64,000 bases of DNA from Candidatus Thiodiazotropha sp. (ex Monitilora ramsayi). Its GTDB lineage: Bacteria; Pseudomonadota; Gammaproteobacteria; Chromatiales; Chromatiaceae. The notes below the pieces were generated by a model. The model saw nothing but the letters and a program-made list of their open reading frames with translations, had not been told where the DNA came from and did not search any database. Of the stretch, positions 1 through 9,805 are shown piece by piece. Within the stretch, counting starts at the first letter, position 1. Every line of letters starts with the position of its first letter. The translations under genes were made by a program, and so were the position numbers. The stretch lies in the NCBI GenBank assembly GCA_025655595.1, contig JAHXIO010000006.1:62001-126000 (forward strand), given 5' to 3'.

Positions 1-658
1 TGAGATTGCCTCATTTGGTCAACAGGCTGTCTCATGGTCGCTGGCCTCTGTTGTCGGGGTGATTACGCTGATTGTCTATGTGATCCTGATGCCGTTGCTG
101 GTGTTCTTCTTTCTCAAAGATAAGCGTTTGATCATCAATTGGATGGTGCAGCACATGCCAAGGCACCGAAGCTTCGCCGGTACCGTGTGGAAGGACGTGG
201 ATAGGCAGATCGCTAACTATGTGCGGGGAAAATTCTGGGAGATCGTCATTATCTGGGCTGCCAGTCTGGTGACATTCACCCTGCTGGGCCTCAATTATGC
301 ACTGCTGCTGGCAGTGATGGTCGGGCTGTCTGTCATCATCCCCTATATCGGTGCCGCTGTGGTGACGATTCCTGTACTGTTCGTGGCCTGGTTTCAGTGG
401 GGATGGGGGCCAGATTTCATTTGGTTGTCTGTTGCCTATCTGGTAATCCAGGCCCTTGACGGTAATGTGCTGGTACCTCTGCTCTTTTCAGAGGTTGTTG
501 ATCTGCATCCGGTGGCGATCATCGTGGCTATCCTGGTTTTCGGCGGGTTTTGGGGGTTCTGGGGTGTTTTCTTCGCCATTCCACTGGCAACCCTGGTGCA
601 GGCGGTGCTTGAAGCCTGGCCCAAGGGTGCTGATGAGGATCCGCTTGGGCAGGAATGA
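1..658 (+). CDS. AI-2E family transporter / PerM-like permease (5' truncated by window edge)
   Basis: The reading frame is open from the first bases of the window, so the gene starts outside it; a GTG at 59 is not the real start because conserved family sequence (FGQQAVSWSLASVVG) is encoded upstream in the same frame. The visible part has several hydrophobic helices, a short basic loop (FLKDKR) and the C-terminal membrane block with VIPYIGAAVV and a GGFWGFWGV segment typical of AI-2E exporter/PerM proteins of about 350 residues. The family comprises inner-membrane proteins of poorly defined substrate. The assignment to family is firm; the transported substrate cannot be told from sequence. 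Confidence 0.85.
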   Translation, partial: EIASFGQQAVSWSLASVVGVITLIVYVILMPLLVFFFLKDKRLIINWMVQHMPRHRSFAGTVWKDVDRQIANYVRGKFWEIVIIWAASLVTFTLLGLNYALLLAVMVGLSVIIPYIGAAVVTIPVLFVAWFQWGWGPDFIWLSVAYLVIQALDGNVLVPLLFSEVVDLHPVAIIVAILVFGGFWGFWGVFFAIPLATLVQAVLEAWPKGADEDPLGQE

Positions 659-716
659 GTAAAGCGACCCACCCGGATGGGTAAGTCGCTGCAGTCGAGG
701 CGGTATCCGATAAAAG

Positions 717-905
717 CTATTTTTTACTGCTGAAACCGATGATGGAATAGAGGGGGCACCAGCTGATCAGTCCGGTCAGCAGGGGCACTGCGCCGATCGC
801 AGCCCACCAGACAGGCTCCGGGCTGATGACAAAGCCCCAGACGAGTAGTGCGGCGCCTACGAGTACTCGTAGTGTGCGTTCGATAGTTCCAACATTTTGT
901 GTCAT
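717..905 (-). CDS. DUF2892 (YgaP-type) small inner-membrane protein
   Basis: A 62-residue protein starting NVGTIERTLRVLVG, the hallmark of the DUF2892 family, with two hydrophobic segments (about residues 12-27 and 32-47) and a CPLYSIIG motif near the end. In other bacteria the family is found alone or fused to rhodanese domains (YgaP) and is often next to Crp/Fnr regulators, as here, where the regulator gene lies just upstream on the same strand. A Crp-like palindrome (1011-1027) lies in the gap upstream of the start and may control it. A good Shine-Dalgarno (GGAGA, reverse strand near 910) precedes the ATG. Function is probably tied to sulfur or redox stress but is not known. Confidence 0.85.
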   Translation of the reverse strand: MTQNVGTIERTLRVLVGAALLVWGFVISPEPVWWAAIGAVPLLTGLISWCPLYSIIGFSSKK

Positions 906-1010
906 GGGAAATCTCCTTCGTAATTCTGTGTCAGGTTAGCATCGCCTTGCCGGGTAGAATTGCCCGCCATTGCACTATGATGAGATCGTAAGTGTTGGTG
1001 GCGTGGTTGT

Positions 1011-1027
1011 ATGTGACTTTGTCACAT
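1011..1027. promoter_or_regulatory. Crp/Fnr-type operator palindrome
   Basis: A perfect 17-bp palindrome, ATGTGAC-TTT-GTCACAT, sits about 110 bp upstream of the DUF2892 start and just after the stop codon of the Crp/Fnr gene. The TGTGA/TCACA half-sites match the CRP family, but their spacing is 5 bp rather than the usual 6 bp. It is a likely binding site for the neighbouring regulator; the binding protein is inferred. Confidence 0.55.
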
Positions 1028-1037
1028 AGATGACGCC

Positions 1038-1763
1038 TCAGTTTTCGCGGGTTTTTGTAGCCAGTCCGTTGGTGTCGTTCAGGTGAACGAATCCCCGGGT
1101 TACTGAAATCAGTCCCTGATGCTCGAAATCCTTCAGGATACGGCTCACTACCTCCCGGGACGTTCCCAGATCTGAGGCGATTGCCTGGTGAGTGATCTGA
1201 ATGTCGCCTTCCTCACTGGCAATACCTGGTTGTAGAAGATAACTGGCCAGGCGTCTGTCTACACGCCGGAAAGCGATCTCCTCAACAACGCTTATCACAT
1301 CACCCAGCCTGTCACTGATCAGGCTGAAGATGTAGTTGCGCCATAGGGTGTGTTGGTGGGTCCAGAGTTTGACTTCCGAGGTATTGATGATCACAGCTTC
1401 GATAGGGGTTTCACAGATAGCGAAAGCGGGAAAGGGCTTGTCGCTGATGATGCATGAAGCGGTAAGGATGCAGCTTTCCCCGGGACCAATGCGGTAAAGT
1501 GTCAGCTCCCGCCCATTTTCCCCAAGTTTGTAGACCCGGGCTGTTCCGCTGAGGAGTAGGGCGAGATGGCCACATTGGTCACCCTGGTCGCATATGGGGT
1601 GTGGTGCGTCAAGCCTGGCCAGATTGGCATGCTTAAAAAAGATCGAGCGAAAGTTCTCATCTGCATCCCGCAGAAAGCCGAACTGTCCGATCACGCTTTC
1701 GATAATATGATTATTTGAGATCAATGTCTTATGCGTAGGGGTAAGCGCTGAATTGGGTGTCAA
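1038..1763 (-). CDS. Crp/Fnr family transcriptional regulator
   Basis: A 241-residue protein with an N-terminal cyclic-nucleotide-binding-like beta-roll (about residues 40-155) and a C-terminal winged helix whose recognition region is IASDLGTSREVVSRILKDF. It has cysteines in CDQGDQC and in GESCILTASC but no N-terminal FNR-type Fe-S cluster motif, so it is not FNR itself. The gene is upstream of DUF2892 on the same strand, a common pairing, and is divergent from the sensor kinase at 1907. It is predicted to sense a redox or sulfur-related signal in the cytoplasm; the ligand is unknown. The annotated ATG gives the usual family length plus a short N-terminal extension. Confidence 0.88.
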   Translation of the reverse strand: MTPNSALTPTHKTLISNNHIIESVIGQFGFLRDADENFRSIFFKHANLARLDAPHPICDQGDQCGHLALLLSGTARVYKLGENGRELTLYRIGPGESCILTASCIISDKPFPAFAICETPIEAVIINTSEVKLWTHQHTLWRNYIFSLISDRLGDVISVVEEIAFRRVDRRLASYLLQPGIASEEGDIQITHQAIASDLGTSREVVSRILKDFEHQGLISVTRGFVHLNDTNGLATKTREN

Positions 1764-1906
1764 TGGTGTCCTGTCAGGTTATTATGATATGCCATATGTA
1801 AAACTCGCGGCTAGCACAGAGAGGTCAACCCGGTAGATATGTCAACAAGCCCGAACATAAACCATAATGTAGCCTGATAGTCTCTTTAGACCAGTAAGTA
1901 ACGGTT

Positions 1907-4750
1907 ATGTCTGATCCACACAACGAAGAGCGAAAGGTTAAACAGGAGAGGGTGCGCCTTCTTTATACCAATGGAATCACGCTGATTATCGCGAACCTTA
2001 TCGCCGGCCTGTTGTTCTTTTATATCAATCAGGGCTGGGAATCGCCGTTTGAAATGTTTTGGGGCGGACTGCTGGCCTGCGTATTGTTGGGGCAGATAAT
2101 ACTAACCATTTTTGTCCGTAACCTCTCGTTGGTAAGGTTGCAGCTTTGGCGATTCGCCTATCTGCCTGGCGTTGTGTTGCTGGGATTTCTCTGGGGGTTT
2201 GCGCTTTTTCATGTCATTCAGTATGAGGTCTACGATGACCATGCGATCATGGATATGATCCTGGTGGGGACCATTTTTTTGCTCACCACACTCCTGCTGA
2301 CAGTTGATATCTTCTTTAGTTTTATTTTCGCACTCTCTGCATTGGGCCTGTTGCTTTTCAATCTGTCAGATCAAACCGACCTTATTTCAGGTGGTTTTTT
2401 GACAGGTTTTCTCGCTTACTCGCTGGCGCTGCTGATTCTCTCGGCCTGGATGACATACTATCAGCAAGGCTATCTTCTCATGGCGGCCAACAGATCATTG
2501 CTGCACGATCGTATGGTGGAATCCGAAACGACACTTACAGAGATGCGTAACCGTCTCACGGATGAGAATGACCAGCGGCAGACGGTTGAACAGGAGCTGT
2601 TTCTTGCCAAGGAGGCGGCAGAGAGCGCCAATCTGGCGAAATCAGAGTTCCTTGCCACCATGAGTCATGAAATTCGCACGCCACTGAACGGAATTTTGCC
2701 GATATTGGAAATGCTGCGGGAGACCCGTCTCGATACGGAGCAGAAACAGTTCGTTACTACGGCCCTTAATTCTTCACAGGTATTGCTCAGCATCATTAAC
2801 GACATTCTCGATTTCTCCAAAATTGAGGCTGGCAAGCTGGATCTCGAGTATATAGAGATCAATCTCGTCAATATCGTAGAACAGGTTACCTCGCTGATGA
2901 AGAATGCTGCCGATCGGCGGGGTCTGACACTAAAGCATAAGATCGATAGCAACGTACCCAGGAATGTGCGCGGGGATTCGATCCGGTTGCGCCAGATTCT
3001 GACCAACCTGGTCAGCAATGCAGTCAAATTTACAGAACAGGGTGAAGTCTGCGTAGAGGTCTCAATGCGCCAGTCCTCTCGTACGGAAGTGGATCTGCTC
3101 TTTGCGGTCAGGGATACGGGGCTGGGTATGACTGAGCAGCAGGTTGAACGCCTGTTCGAACCCTTCTCCCAGGCCGACGCGTCGACCACGAGGAAGCACG
3201 GTGGAACCGGACTCGGCCTTGCCATCTGTAAACGATTGACTGAATTGATGGGGGGGCGGATTGGTGTCAAATCCGTCAAGGGGCAGGGCTCCTATTTCTG
3301 GTTCATTCTGCCGATGCGAAAATCATTGCAGGATATGCCGTCCAGCAGGCGAAATCTGCGTAACATACGAACTCTCATGCTGGCTGATCAAACGGTGGAG
3401 GAGGTTCAGGCTGTAGTCCGTACGCTGCAAAATGCCGGGATGCTGCTGGAGTTTGCGGCCGATCAGTACGATGCGATGACGAAGCTTAAAACCTCGGCGA
3501 ATCTTGGGCTTAGCTGGCGATATGAGCTGATTTTAATCGATGCCGGCTTGTACGCCTCCAGCTTGATCCAGTTGATCGGTAATGCGAGAGATATTCACCA
3601 TATGCGAGATGTTCATATTCTGGTGGTGAATGCGGATGAGAACGAACAGGAGGCACTGGAGAGTTTGAGCGTCGATGTAGTGGTCAGTCCGATCAAACAT
3701 AAAGAGATCAAACAACGCATAGAGCGGATGCTGGATGTGGAGCAGAGTTCGTCCGGACATACAGCGCCAGATGATGAACCCGTGCCGCGGTTGCCGGATG
3801 ATCACCTTAGCTGGTTGGACAAACAGGTCAGTGAAGACGCACCGGCGCAGGAAGATGCGCTGATGGTGCAGGACCCCAAGCCAGCGTCCCACACAAGACT
3901 GGTTGGCCGGGTACTTGTGGTGGAAGACAATCCCGTCAATCAGGCGGTGGTGAAGAAAATGCTGGAGAAGGCGGGTCTTGCGCCTGTGACCGCCAACGAT
4001 GGTGTTGAGGCGATGGATATTTTGCAGCAGGAACAGTTCGATGTGGTCCTGATGGACTGTCAGATGCCCCGGATGGATGGCTATGAAGCCACAGAGGCGA
4101 TTCGTGAGAAAGAGGTTCGGCAAGGACTGATGAGGTTGCCAGTGATTGCCATGACGGCCAATGCCATGGCGGGTGACAGGGAGCGCTGTCTGTCGGTGGG
4201 CATGGATGACTACCTGTCAAAACCGGTCAAGCCCTCACAATTGGAAACTATGCTGCGTCAGTGGTTGCCGATGGAAGAGGTTCTGGCGGAAGATACAATC
4301 GGCCCAGATGTTCCAATGCAGGAAGCGATGCAGGAAAGCCATGAGCCAGCCGTTGGTGTGGTAGATACCATTAGTGATTTGGGAGAGGAAATTATGGAGT
4401 CGCACGGGGTCGTCGATCACAGTGTACTCAAGGAGCTTTACGAGATTATGGAAGAGGATTTCGTCTCTATCATCGAAAGTTATCTCAAGAGTGCGCCGGG
4501 ATTGATGCACGGTATTCGTGATGCGGTGAAGTCGGGGGATATGGATGCGCTGGTCAAATTCGCACATCCTTTAAAATCGAGTAGTGCCAATGTTGGCGCC
4601 ATGGAGCTCTCCGTGCTTGCCCGTGAGCTGGAATTCAAGGGCAGGGAGGGCGATAAGAGCGATCTGGTCAGCAGCTACAACACGGCTGCGGAGATATTTC
4701 GCAAAACCGTAGGCGAGCTGCGTGAAATTGCCAAGCGTGGCAGCATCTGA
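1907..4750 (+). CDS. Hybrid sensor histidine kinase with receiver and Hpt domains (BarA-like layout)
   Basis: A 947-residue inner-membrane phosphorelay protein. Order of parts: about six hydrophobic helices (residues 20-190), coiled coil (200-240), HisKA with SHEIRTP and phosphoacceptor His254, HATPase with N box NLVSNAVKF and glycine boxes DTGLGM and GTGLGLAI, a divergent receiver-like domain (about 480-610) without a clear acidic pocket, a canonical receiver (about 660-790) with phosphoacceptor Asp717 in LMDCQMP, and a C-terminal Hpt with His887 in HPLKSSS. The layout resembles BarA, but the N-terminal membrane region is a multi-helix bundle rather than a periplasmic sensor, so the signal may be membrane-borne. 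No cognate response regulator is adjacent. Confidence 0.93.
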   Translation: MSDPHNEERKVKQERVRLLYTNGITLIIANLIAGLLFFYINQGWESPFEMFWGGLLACVLLGQIILTIFVRNLSLVRLQLWRFAYLPGVVLLGFLWGFALFHVIQYEVYDDHAIMDMILVGTIFLLTTLLLTVDIFFSFIFALSALGLLLFNLSDQTDLISGGFLTGFLAYSLALLILSAWMTYYQQGYLLMAANRSLLHDRMVESETTLTEMRNRLTDENDQRQTVEQELFLAKEAAESANLAKSEFLATMSHEIRTPLNGILPILEMLRETRLDTEQKQFVTTALNSSQVLLSIINDILDFSKIEAGKLDLEYIEINLVNIVEQVTSLMKNAADRRGLTLKHKIDSNVPRNVRGDSIRLRQILTNLVSNAVKFTEQGEVCVEVSMRQSSRTEVDLLFAVRDTGLGMTEQQVERLFEPFSQADASTTRKHGGTGLGLAICKRLTELMGGRIGVKSVKGQGSYFWFILPMRKSLQDMPSSRRNLRNIRTLMLADQTVEEVQAVVRTLQNAGMLLEFAADQYDAMTKLKTSANLGLSWRYELILIDAGLYASSLIQLIGNARDIHHMRDVHILVVNADENEQEALESLSVDVVVSPIKHKEIKQRIERMLDVEQSSSGHTAPDDEPVPRLPDDHLSWLDKQVSEDAPAQEDALMVQDPKPASHTRLVGRVLVVEDNPVNQAVVKKMLEKAGLAPVTANDGVEAMDILQQEQFDVVLMDCQMPRMDGYEATEAIREKEVRQGLMRLPVIAMTANAMAGDRERCLSVGMDDYLSKPVKPSQLETMLRQWLPMEEVLAEDTIGPDVPMQEAMQESHEPAVGVVDTISDLGEEIMESHGVVDHSVLKELYEIMEEDFVSIIESYLKSAPGLMHGIRDAVKSGDMDALVKFAHPLKSSSANVGAMELSVLARELEFKGREGDKSDLVSSYNTAAEIFRKTVGELREIAKRGSI

Positions 4751-4808
4751 CAGCAGGTGACTCAGTCCTAGTCCCGGTTCACCCTACGGTTATCTTTTCC
4801 GCATGTCC

Positions 4809-6221
4809 TTACAGGTTTTCTGAAGCGAAGTCCGCCAGGCGGGAGCGTTCACCTCGCTGCAGGGTAATGTGGCCGCTGTGAGGCCAATCCTTAAAGCGGT
4901 CAACGGCATAGGTCAGCCCGGAGGTGGTCTCCGTGAGATAGGGTGTATCTATCTGTGCCACGTTGCCGAGGCAGACGATCTTAGTGCCGGGACCTGCGCG
5001 GGTGATCAGTGTCTTCATCTGCTTCGGGGTCAGGTTCTGTGCCTCATCCAGGATAATGAATTTATTGAGAAAAGTGCGGCCACGCATGAAATTCAGTGAG
5101 TGAATGCGGATGCGGCTACGTAGCAGATCCTCGGTGGCGGCCCGGCCCCATTCGCCGCCCTCAGTCTGGGTCAGTACTTCCAGGTTGTCCATCAGGGCAC
5201 CCATCCAGGGGGTCATCTTCTCCTCTTCTGTACCGGGCAGGAAACCGATGTCCTCACCCACGGGTACCGTCACGCGGGTCATGATGATCTCACGATAGAG
5301 ATTGAGATCCAGCGTCTGCACCAGTCCGGCTGCCAAGGTCAGCAGGGTCTTGCCGGTACCCGCTGTGCCCAGAAGGGAGACAAAGTCGAGTTCAGGATCG
5401 AGGAGCATGTTGAGGGCGAAGTTCTGCTCCTGATTGCGTGCCGTTATGCCCCATACCGCATGTTTGGGATTGCTGTAATCCTCAGCCAGCTCAATGATAA
5501 CGCCCTCATCCGCCTTCTTCTCGCGTACGATGGCCTGGAAGCCCCCTTCGCCGGGTACATAGAGACATTGGCTCGGATACCATGCCTCGGTGTCCGGCCC
5601 CGAGACACGATAGAAGGTTCGACCTTCCTCCTGCCAGGATTCCAGCTCCTTCGTATGTAATTCCCAGAAATCATCCGGCAACCTGTGGAAACCGTTATAG
5701 AGAAGATTTACGTCCTCGAGGACTTTGTCGTTGGAGTAGTCCTCTGCACGGATGCCCAGCACCGTGGCCTTGATGCGTAGGTTTATATCTTTCGATACCA
5801 GGATCACTCGCTTGTCTGGATGCTCGGTCTGCAGACTCAGCGCCATGGCCAGGATGTTGTTGTCCGGAGTATTGCCCGGCAGTGAGGAGGGCAGTGCCAT
5901 GTCAACGGGTTTGGTTTGAACAAACAGATGCCCGGTCAGATTCTCCACGACCCCATTCAACTGCAGTGTATTGAGAGGGATACCCTGGCTGATGGCATGT
6001 TGCGAAACATGGGAGATGAGCTCATCGAGGAAGCGACTGGTCTGCCTGACGTTTCTCGCCACCTCTGACATCCCTTTTTTACCTTTGTCGAGCTCTTCCA
6101 GCACCACCATGGGCAGAAAGATGTCGTGTTCCTTGAATCGGAAAAGCGCCGACGGATCGTGCATCAGTACGTTGGTATCGAGGACAAATAGCCGGGGTCT
6201 TTCCTGGGCTGATTCAGACAT
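4809..6221 (-). CDS. PhoH family ATPase with N-terminal PIN domain
   Basis: A 470-residue PIN-PhoH protein. The N-terminal PIN ribonuclease-like domain begins LFVLDTNVLMHDP with conserved acidic residues (Asp15, an Asp near 118-120, Asp145). The C-terminal PhoH P-loop ATPase has Walker A GTAGTGKT (residues 285-292) and Walker B FIILDEAQN followed by TPKQMKTLITR. Proteins of this form are RNA helicase/nuclease toxins or RNA-processing factors (PhoH2-like, YlaK-like). It stands alone between the sensor kinase and the bcp gene. Start chosen at the ATG giving the full PIN domain. Confidence 0.92.
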   Translation of the reverse strand: MSESAQERPRLFVLDTNVLMHDPSALFRFKEHDIFLPMVVLEELDKGKKGMSEVARNVRQTSRFLDELISHVSQHAISQGIPLNTLQLNGVVENLTGHLFVQTKPVDMALPSSLPGNTPDNNILAMALSLQTEHPDKRVILVSKDINLRIKATVLGIRAEDYSNDKVLEDVNLLYNGFHRLPDDFWELHTKELESWQEEGRTFYRVSGPDTEAWYPSQCLYVPGEGGFQAIVREKKADEGVIIELAEDYSNPKHAVWGITARNQEQNFALNMLLDPELDFVSLLGTAGTGKTLLTLAAGLVQTLDLNLYREIIMTRVTVPVGEDIGFLPGTEEEKMTPWMGALMDNLEVLTQTEGGEWGRAATEDLLRSRIRIHSLNFMRGRTFLNKFIILDEAQNLTPKQMKTLITRAGPGTKIVCLGNVAQIDTPYLTETTSGLTYAVDRFKDWPHSGHITLQRGERSRLADFASENL

Positions 6222-6344
6222 GCGATCTCTCGGGGACTGGAACGGTGGATGGGCGGGTACCTGATCCGTTATTGATCAGACAGAGAGGCAACCTGGGACA
6301 TGGTCGAAATGACATCAAAATCCGGCTATACGGGGTGTTCAGCA

Positions 6345-6824
6345 CTAATTTCCAGCACGCATGGCTTTGACTGCATCCAGGACCTCGTCAACATGATCCT
6401 TGACCTTTACCTTGCGCCACTCCTGTCGCAGTATCCCAGCCTCGTCGATAAGGAAGGTGCTGCGCTCTATCCCCCTGACCTTTTTGCCGTACATCGACTT
6501 CATCTTGATCACATCGAAAGCCTTGCATAGCACCTCTTCCTTGTCCGCAAGGAGGTCGAAAGGGAAGCCCTGCTTGGCTTTAAAGTTCTCTTGCGCCTTG
6601 AGGCTGTCTCTAGAGGCACCGAGGATGACCGCAGATTGTCGTCTGAACTTGGCGATGGCAGCAGTAAAATCGAGACCTTCCTGGGTACAGCCAGGTGTGC
6701 TCGCCTTTGGATAGAAGTAGAGCACGACAGGCTTGCCCTGGTAATCTGAAAGTTTGATATTCTTGTCGCCGGTGGCGGGTAGTTCGATGTCGGGTACGGG
6801 TTTGCCGATCGCGATCTTGCTCAT
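6345..6824 (-). CDS. bcp: Thioredoxin-dependent peroxiredoxin, Bcp/PrxQ type
   Basis: A 159-residue thioredoxin-fold peroxidase that reduces hydrogen and organic peroxides in the cytoplasm. The peroxidatic Cys46 lies in PKASTPGCTQEG. The resolving Cys five residues later that is found in E. coli Bcp is replaced by Leu; the only other Cys is at residue 100, so the enzyme is either a 1-Cys form or uses Cys100. It lies downstream of gcvR on the same strand, the same order as E. coli gcvR-bcp, which also sits beside dapA-bamC. Function is firm; the resolving mechanism is not. Confidence 0.92.
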   Translation of the reverse strand: MSKIAIGKPVPDIELPATGDKNIKLSDYQGKPVVLYFYPKASTPGCTQEGLDFTAAIAKFRRQSAVILGASRDSLKAQENFKAKQGFPFDLLADKEEVLCKAFDVIKMKSMYGKKVRGIERSTFLIDEAGILRQEWRKVKVKDHVDEVLDAVKAMRAGN

Positions 6825-6916
6825 GGATCCTGGGATACTCCGAAGTCGTTTCCTGTTTCAGGCTGACAATATCATGAGGCCGTATCAAGCCTCAAACCTC
6901 TGTTTATGTGGAAGAC

Positions 6917-7459
6917 CTAGCCTTTAATCGGCTCGATGACAGCATCGAGGTTGAGCCCGTCGCAGTAGTCCATGAACTCCTCCCGCAGACCGGCGATATG
7001 GATGTCGGCCGGGATACCGACGCTCATATGGACCGAGAACATAGGCGTGCCGGTATGTGCGGCGGAGTAGCTGGCCGTCATCATATCCTCGATGTTGATA
7101 TTCCGTCCGGAGAAGAATTCGGCCAGTTGATTGACGATTCCCGGGTGATCCATCGACACGACTTCGACCATGTAGGGTAGGAGATTGGTCGAGGGTGCTT
7201 TCTCCTCGGTGCGTTTGCAGATGATGGTCAAGCCCAGCTCATCTTGCAGGTCAGGCAGTGCGTTTTCCAGCTTTGCCAGAGTGTTCCAATGGCCTTCAGT
7301 GAGGATCAGTACCGCGAATTCACCACCCAGCACGGTCATCCGGCTGTCGGTGATATTGCAACCTTCATCGAGAATTTTCTTGGATAGGGCCTTGACGATG
7401 CCAGGGCGGTCTTTACCAAGTGCGGAAATGACCAGATAGTTATTCGGTGTGGTGGACAT
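6917..7459 (-). CDS. gcvR: GcvR-like ACT-domain regulator of glycine cleavage
   Basis: A 180-residue protein with two ACT domains: NYLVISALGKDRPGIVKAL at the start and YMVEVVSMDHPGIVNQL in the second half, each the typical ligand-binding fold start. In E. coli GcvR binds glycine and GcvA to repress the glycine cleavage operon; the same role is inferred here. The open frame extends to 7513, but MSTTPNNY at 7459 matches the family N-terminus, so this start is preferred. It is divergent from dapA and is followed by bcp, a conserved gammaproteobacterial neighbourhood. Confidence 0.88.
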   Translation of the reverse strand: MSTTPNNYLVISALGKDRPGIVKALSKKILDEGCNITDSRMTVLGGEFAVLILTEGHWNTLAKLENALPDLQDELGLTIICKRTEEKAPSTNLLPYMVEVVSMDHPGIVNQLAEFFSGRNINIEDMMTASYSAAHTGTPMFSVHMSVGIPADIHIAGLREEFMDYCDGLNLDAVIEPIKG

Positions 7460-7632
7460 GAAGCTCGTGCCGCTAGTTAAGTAATTTAGTCTCTCAAGAG
7501 ACAAGTGTATCATCAGGATGATTATCTATCTGAAAAAGTCTCTCACCACAAGTCCCGGTTTCTCGACTTGTCAGGATTGCAAGGCACAGGATACCATTGC
7601 CGATCGGGCCAAGAAGATTGAGTACAATTCAA

Positions 7633-8508
7633 ATGTTTCAGGGCAGTATGGTAGCGATGGTCACTCCCATGGCGCAGGACGGTGGCGTAGACACTGCTGC
7701 GCTGGGCAGGGTGATCGAATATCACATCGAACAGGGGAGTGACGCCATTGTCGCTGTGGGCACCACGGGCGAATCGGCAACCCTGGACGAAGCGGAACAC
7801 TGCGAGGTCATCCGCCAGGTTGTGGATGTGGTTGCCGGGCGGATACCTGTCATTGCAGGCACGGGAGCCAACAGCACGCGGGAGGCGATCGACCTCACGC
7901 GTTGCGCCAAACAAGCGGGTGCGGACGCCTGTTTGTTGGTGACGCCATACTACAACAAGCCGACTCAGGAAGGCTTGTATCAGCACTTCAAGGCTGTAGC
8001 CGAAGCGGTGGATATCCCACAGATTCTCTACAATGTGCCGGGTCGCACGGCCTGCGACATGCTGCCGGAAACCACGGCGCGCCTGGCCAAGATCGGCAAT
8101 ATTATCGGTATTAAGGATGCCACCGGGGATCTCTCCCGGTTGGAAAGTCTCATTGAGCAATGCGGCGACAACTTTAAACTCTATAGCGGAGACGATGCGA
8201 CAGGCTGTGAATTTCTGTTGCGGGGTGGGCACGGTGTCATCTCTGTGACTGCCAATGTGGCGCCGAAACTCATGCATGAGATGGTGGCCCAGGCGCTGGC
8301 CGGTGATCGAGAGGCGGCTGAGGCGGCTGATGCCAAACTGGGCGGATTACATTCGGCCCTCTTTGTGGAGTCGAACCCCATTCCCGTCAAGTGGGCGGTG
8401 GCGAAGCTGGGGCTTTGTGATACAGGCATTCGTTTGCCGTTGACCTGGCTAAGCCCTTCAGCCGAAGCCGAAGTGACAGCGGCGATGCAACAAGCCGGTG
8501 TCCTTTGA
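7633..8508 (+). CDS. dapA: 4-hydroxy-tetrahydrodipicolinate synthase
   Basis: A 291-residue class I aldolase-fold enzyme that condenses pyruvate with aspartate semialdehyde in lysine and diaminopimelate synthesis. Visible signatures are GTTGES (Thr44-Thr45), Tyr107 in TPYYNKP, Tyr133 in YNVPGR and the Schiff-base Lys161 in GIKDATGD. The ATG at 7633 starts with the family N-terminus [12 protein letters not shown]; an in-frame TTG at 7597 would add a non-family extension. It is followed after a short gap by bamC, as in E. coli. Confidence 0.97.
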   Translation: MFQGSMVAMVTPMAQDGGVDTAALGRVIEYHIEQGSDAIVAVGTTGESATLDEAEHCEVIRQVVDVVAGRIPVIAGTGANSTREAIDLTRCAKQAGADACLLVTPYYNKPTQEGLYQHFKAVAEAVDIPQILYNVPGRTACDMLPETTARLAKIGNIIGIKDATGDLSRLESLIEQCGDNFKLYSGDDATGCEFLLRGGHGVISVTANVAPKLMHEMVAQALAGDREAAEAADAKLGGLHSALFVESNPIPVKWAVAKLGLCDTGIRLPLTWLSPSAEAEVTAAMQQAGVL

Positions 8509-8652
8509 AATTGCATTGCCAATGCAACTTAACACTGGCGATTGCGGTCCGATTCCAACGAGTCGCAGGGTCGATTGTGCCGCCCTGTGAGACAAATAAC
8601 ACACACCGTCGGGAGACGGGAACTGTCAACTACCAGACTGATCTATTCTGAC

Positions 8653-9795
8653 ATGCGGTTTACCCTCTATCTTATTTCAATTCTTCCTCTGCTCATTTCA
8701 TTCACCGGTTGCAGTTCCAACGGCGGTTTCTTCTCCGATTCGGAGCGGGAATACCGCAGGCAACAGGAGACAGTGCAGGATCTGGAGGTGCCGCCGGACC
8801 TGACCAGTTCAACCATTCGGGATGCCATGGTGGTGCCGGGTACGGGTGGTGCGTCCTATGAAGCCTATACCAAAAGAGAGCAGCGCATTGCCCCTGGTGC
8901 TGGCAGCAACGCAGAAGTGCTGCCGGATTTTGAAAATGTCTCCATTCATCGGGACGGAGATCTTCGCTGGCTGGTGATTCAGGGTGAACCACAGCAGGTT
9001 TGGCCGAAGATTGTCGATTTTTGGCGTAAGAATGGACTATTGTTGGTGGAGCAGGACCCGGCCATCGGTGTCATGAAGACTGACTGGCTTGAGAGCCGTG
9101 CCGACATCAAACAAGGAACGATTACCGAGTTTTTTCGCAAGGCTGTTGGCGGCGTCTACGCTTCAGCGACTCGAGACCAGTTCCGGGTGCGGCTGGAGCC
9201 GGGTCAGCAAACGGGTACTACCGAGCTCTATCTGACCCACCGCGGTATGGAGGAGAAGCTGGTGGAGAACATCAGTGGGCAGGCGGACACCACCTATTGG
9301 ACGCCACGACCAAACGATCCTGGGATCGAGGCCGCCATGCTGCGTAGTCTCATGGTCCACCTGGGTATCACCCAGGAGCAGGCTGAGACCATGCTGGCCC
9401 AGGAAACCGAAGAGCAACCGCGATCCAGGCTGGTGAAGACCTCTCAGTTCAGCGAGCTCTACATCAGAGAGGGGTTTGCCCGAGCCTGGCGTTTGACCGG
9501 TATCGCCCTTGATCGGGTCGGTTTCGCAGTCGAGGACAGAGATCGGAGTGCAGGTGTCTACTATGTGCGTTACAACCAGCTCAGTAGCGATAAGACGGAG
9601 AAAAAAGGCTTCTTCTCTAAGCTTGCATTCTGGCGTGATGATGAGGCCGAGATCGACGACAAGGTTCAGTACCAGGTGGCGTTGGACGAACTCGACGAGG
9701 AAACCCGGGTGGTCGTCCGCAATGAGGCCGGGGTGATGGATAACTCCGAGATTGCCCAGCGCATACTGGCACTGATTGACGAGCAGATCCGTTAG
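8653..9795 (+). CDS. bamC: Outer membrane assembly lipoprotein BamC (NlpB)
   Basis: A 380-residue lipoprotein of the BAM complex, which inserts beta-barrel proteins into the outer membrane. The start at 8653 gives a clean lipoprotein signal (MRFTLYLISILPLLISFTGC) with the lipidated Cys at the end. It is followed by the unstructured BamD-binding segment with VPPDLT and then two helix-grip domains (roughly residues 95-210 and 260-378). An in-frame extension back to 8542 is rejected because it would place residues before the signal peptide. Position after dapA matches the E. coli order. Confidence 0.93.
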   Translation: MRFTLYLISILPLLISFTGCSSNGGFFSDSEREYRRQQETVQDLEVPPDLTSSTIRDAMVVPGTGGASYEAYTKREQRIAPGAGSNAEVLPDFENVSIHRDGDLRWLVIQGEPQQVWPKIVDFWRKNGLLLVEQDPAIGVMKTDWLESRADIKQGTITEFFRKAVGGVYASATRDQFRVRLEPGQQTGTTELYLTHRGMEEKLVENISGQADTTYWTPRPNDPGIEAAMLRSLMVHLGITQEQAETMLAQETEEQPRSRLVKTSQFSELYIREGFARAWRLTGIALDRVGFAVEDRDRSAGVYYVRYNQLSSDKTEKKGFFSKLAFWRDDEAEIDDKVQYQVALDELDEETRVVVRNEAGVMDNSEIAQRILALIDEQIR

Positions 9796-9805
9796 GTCCT
9801 GAGTC

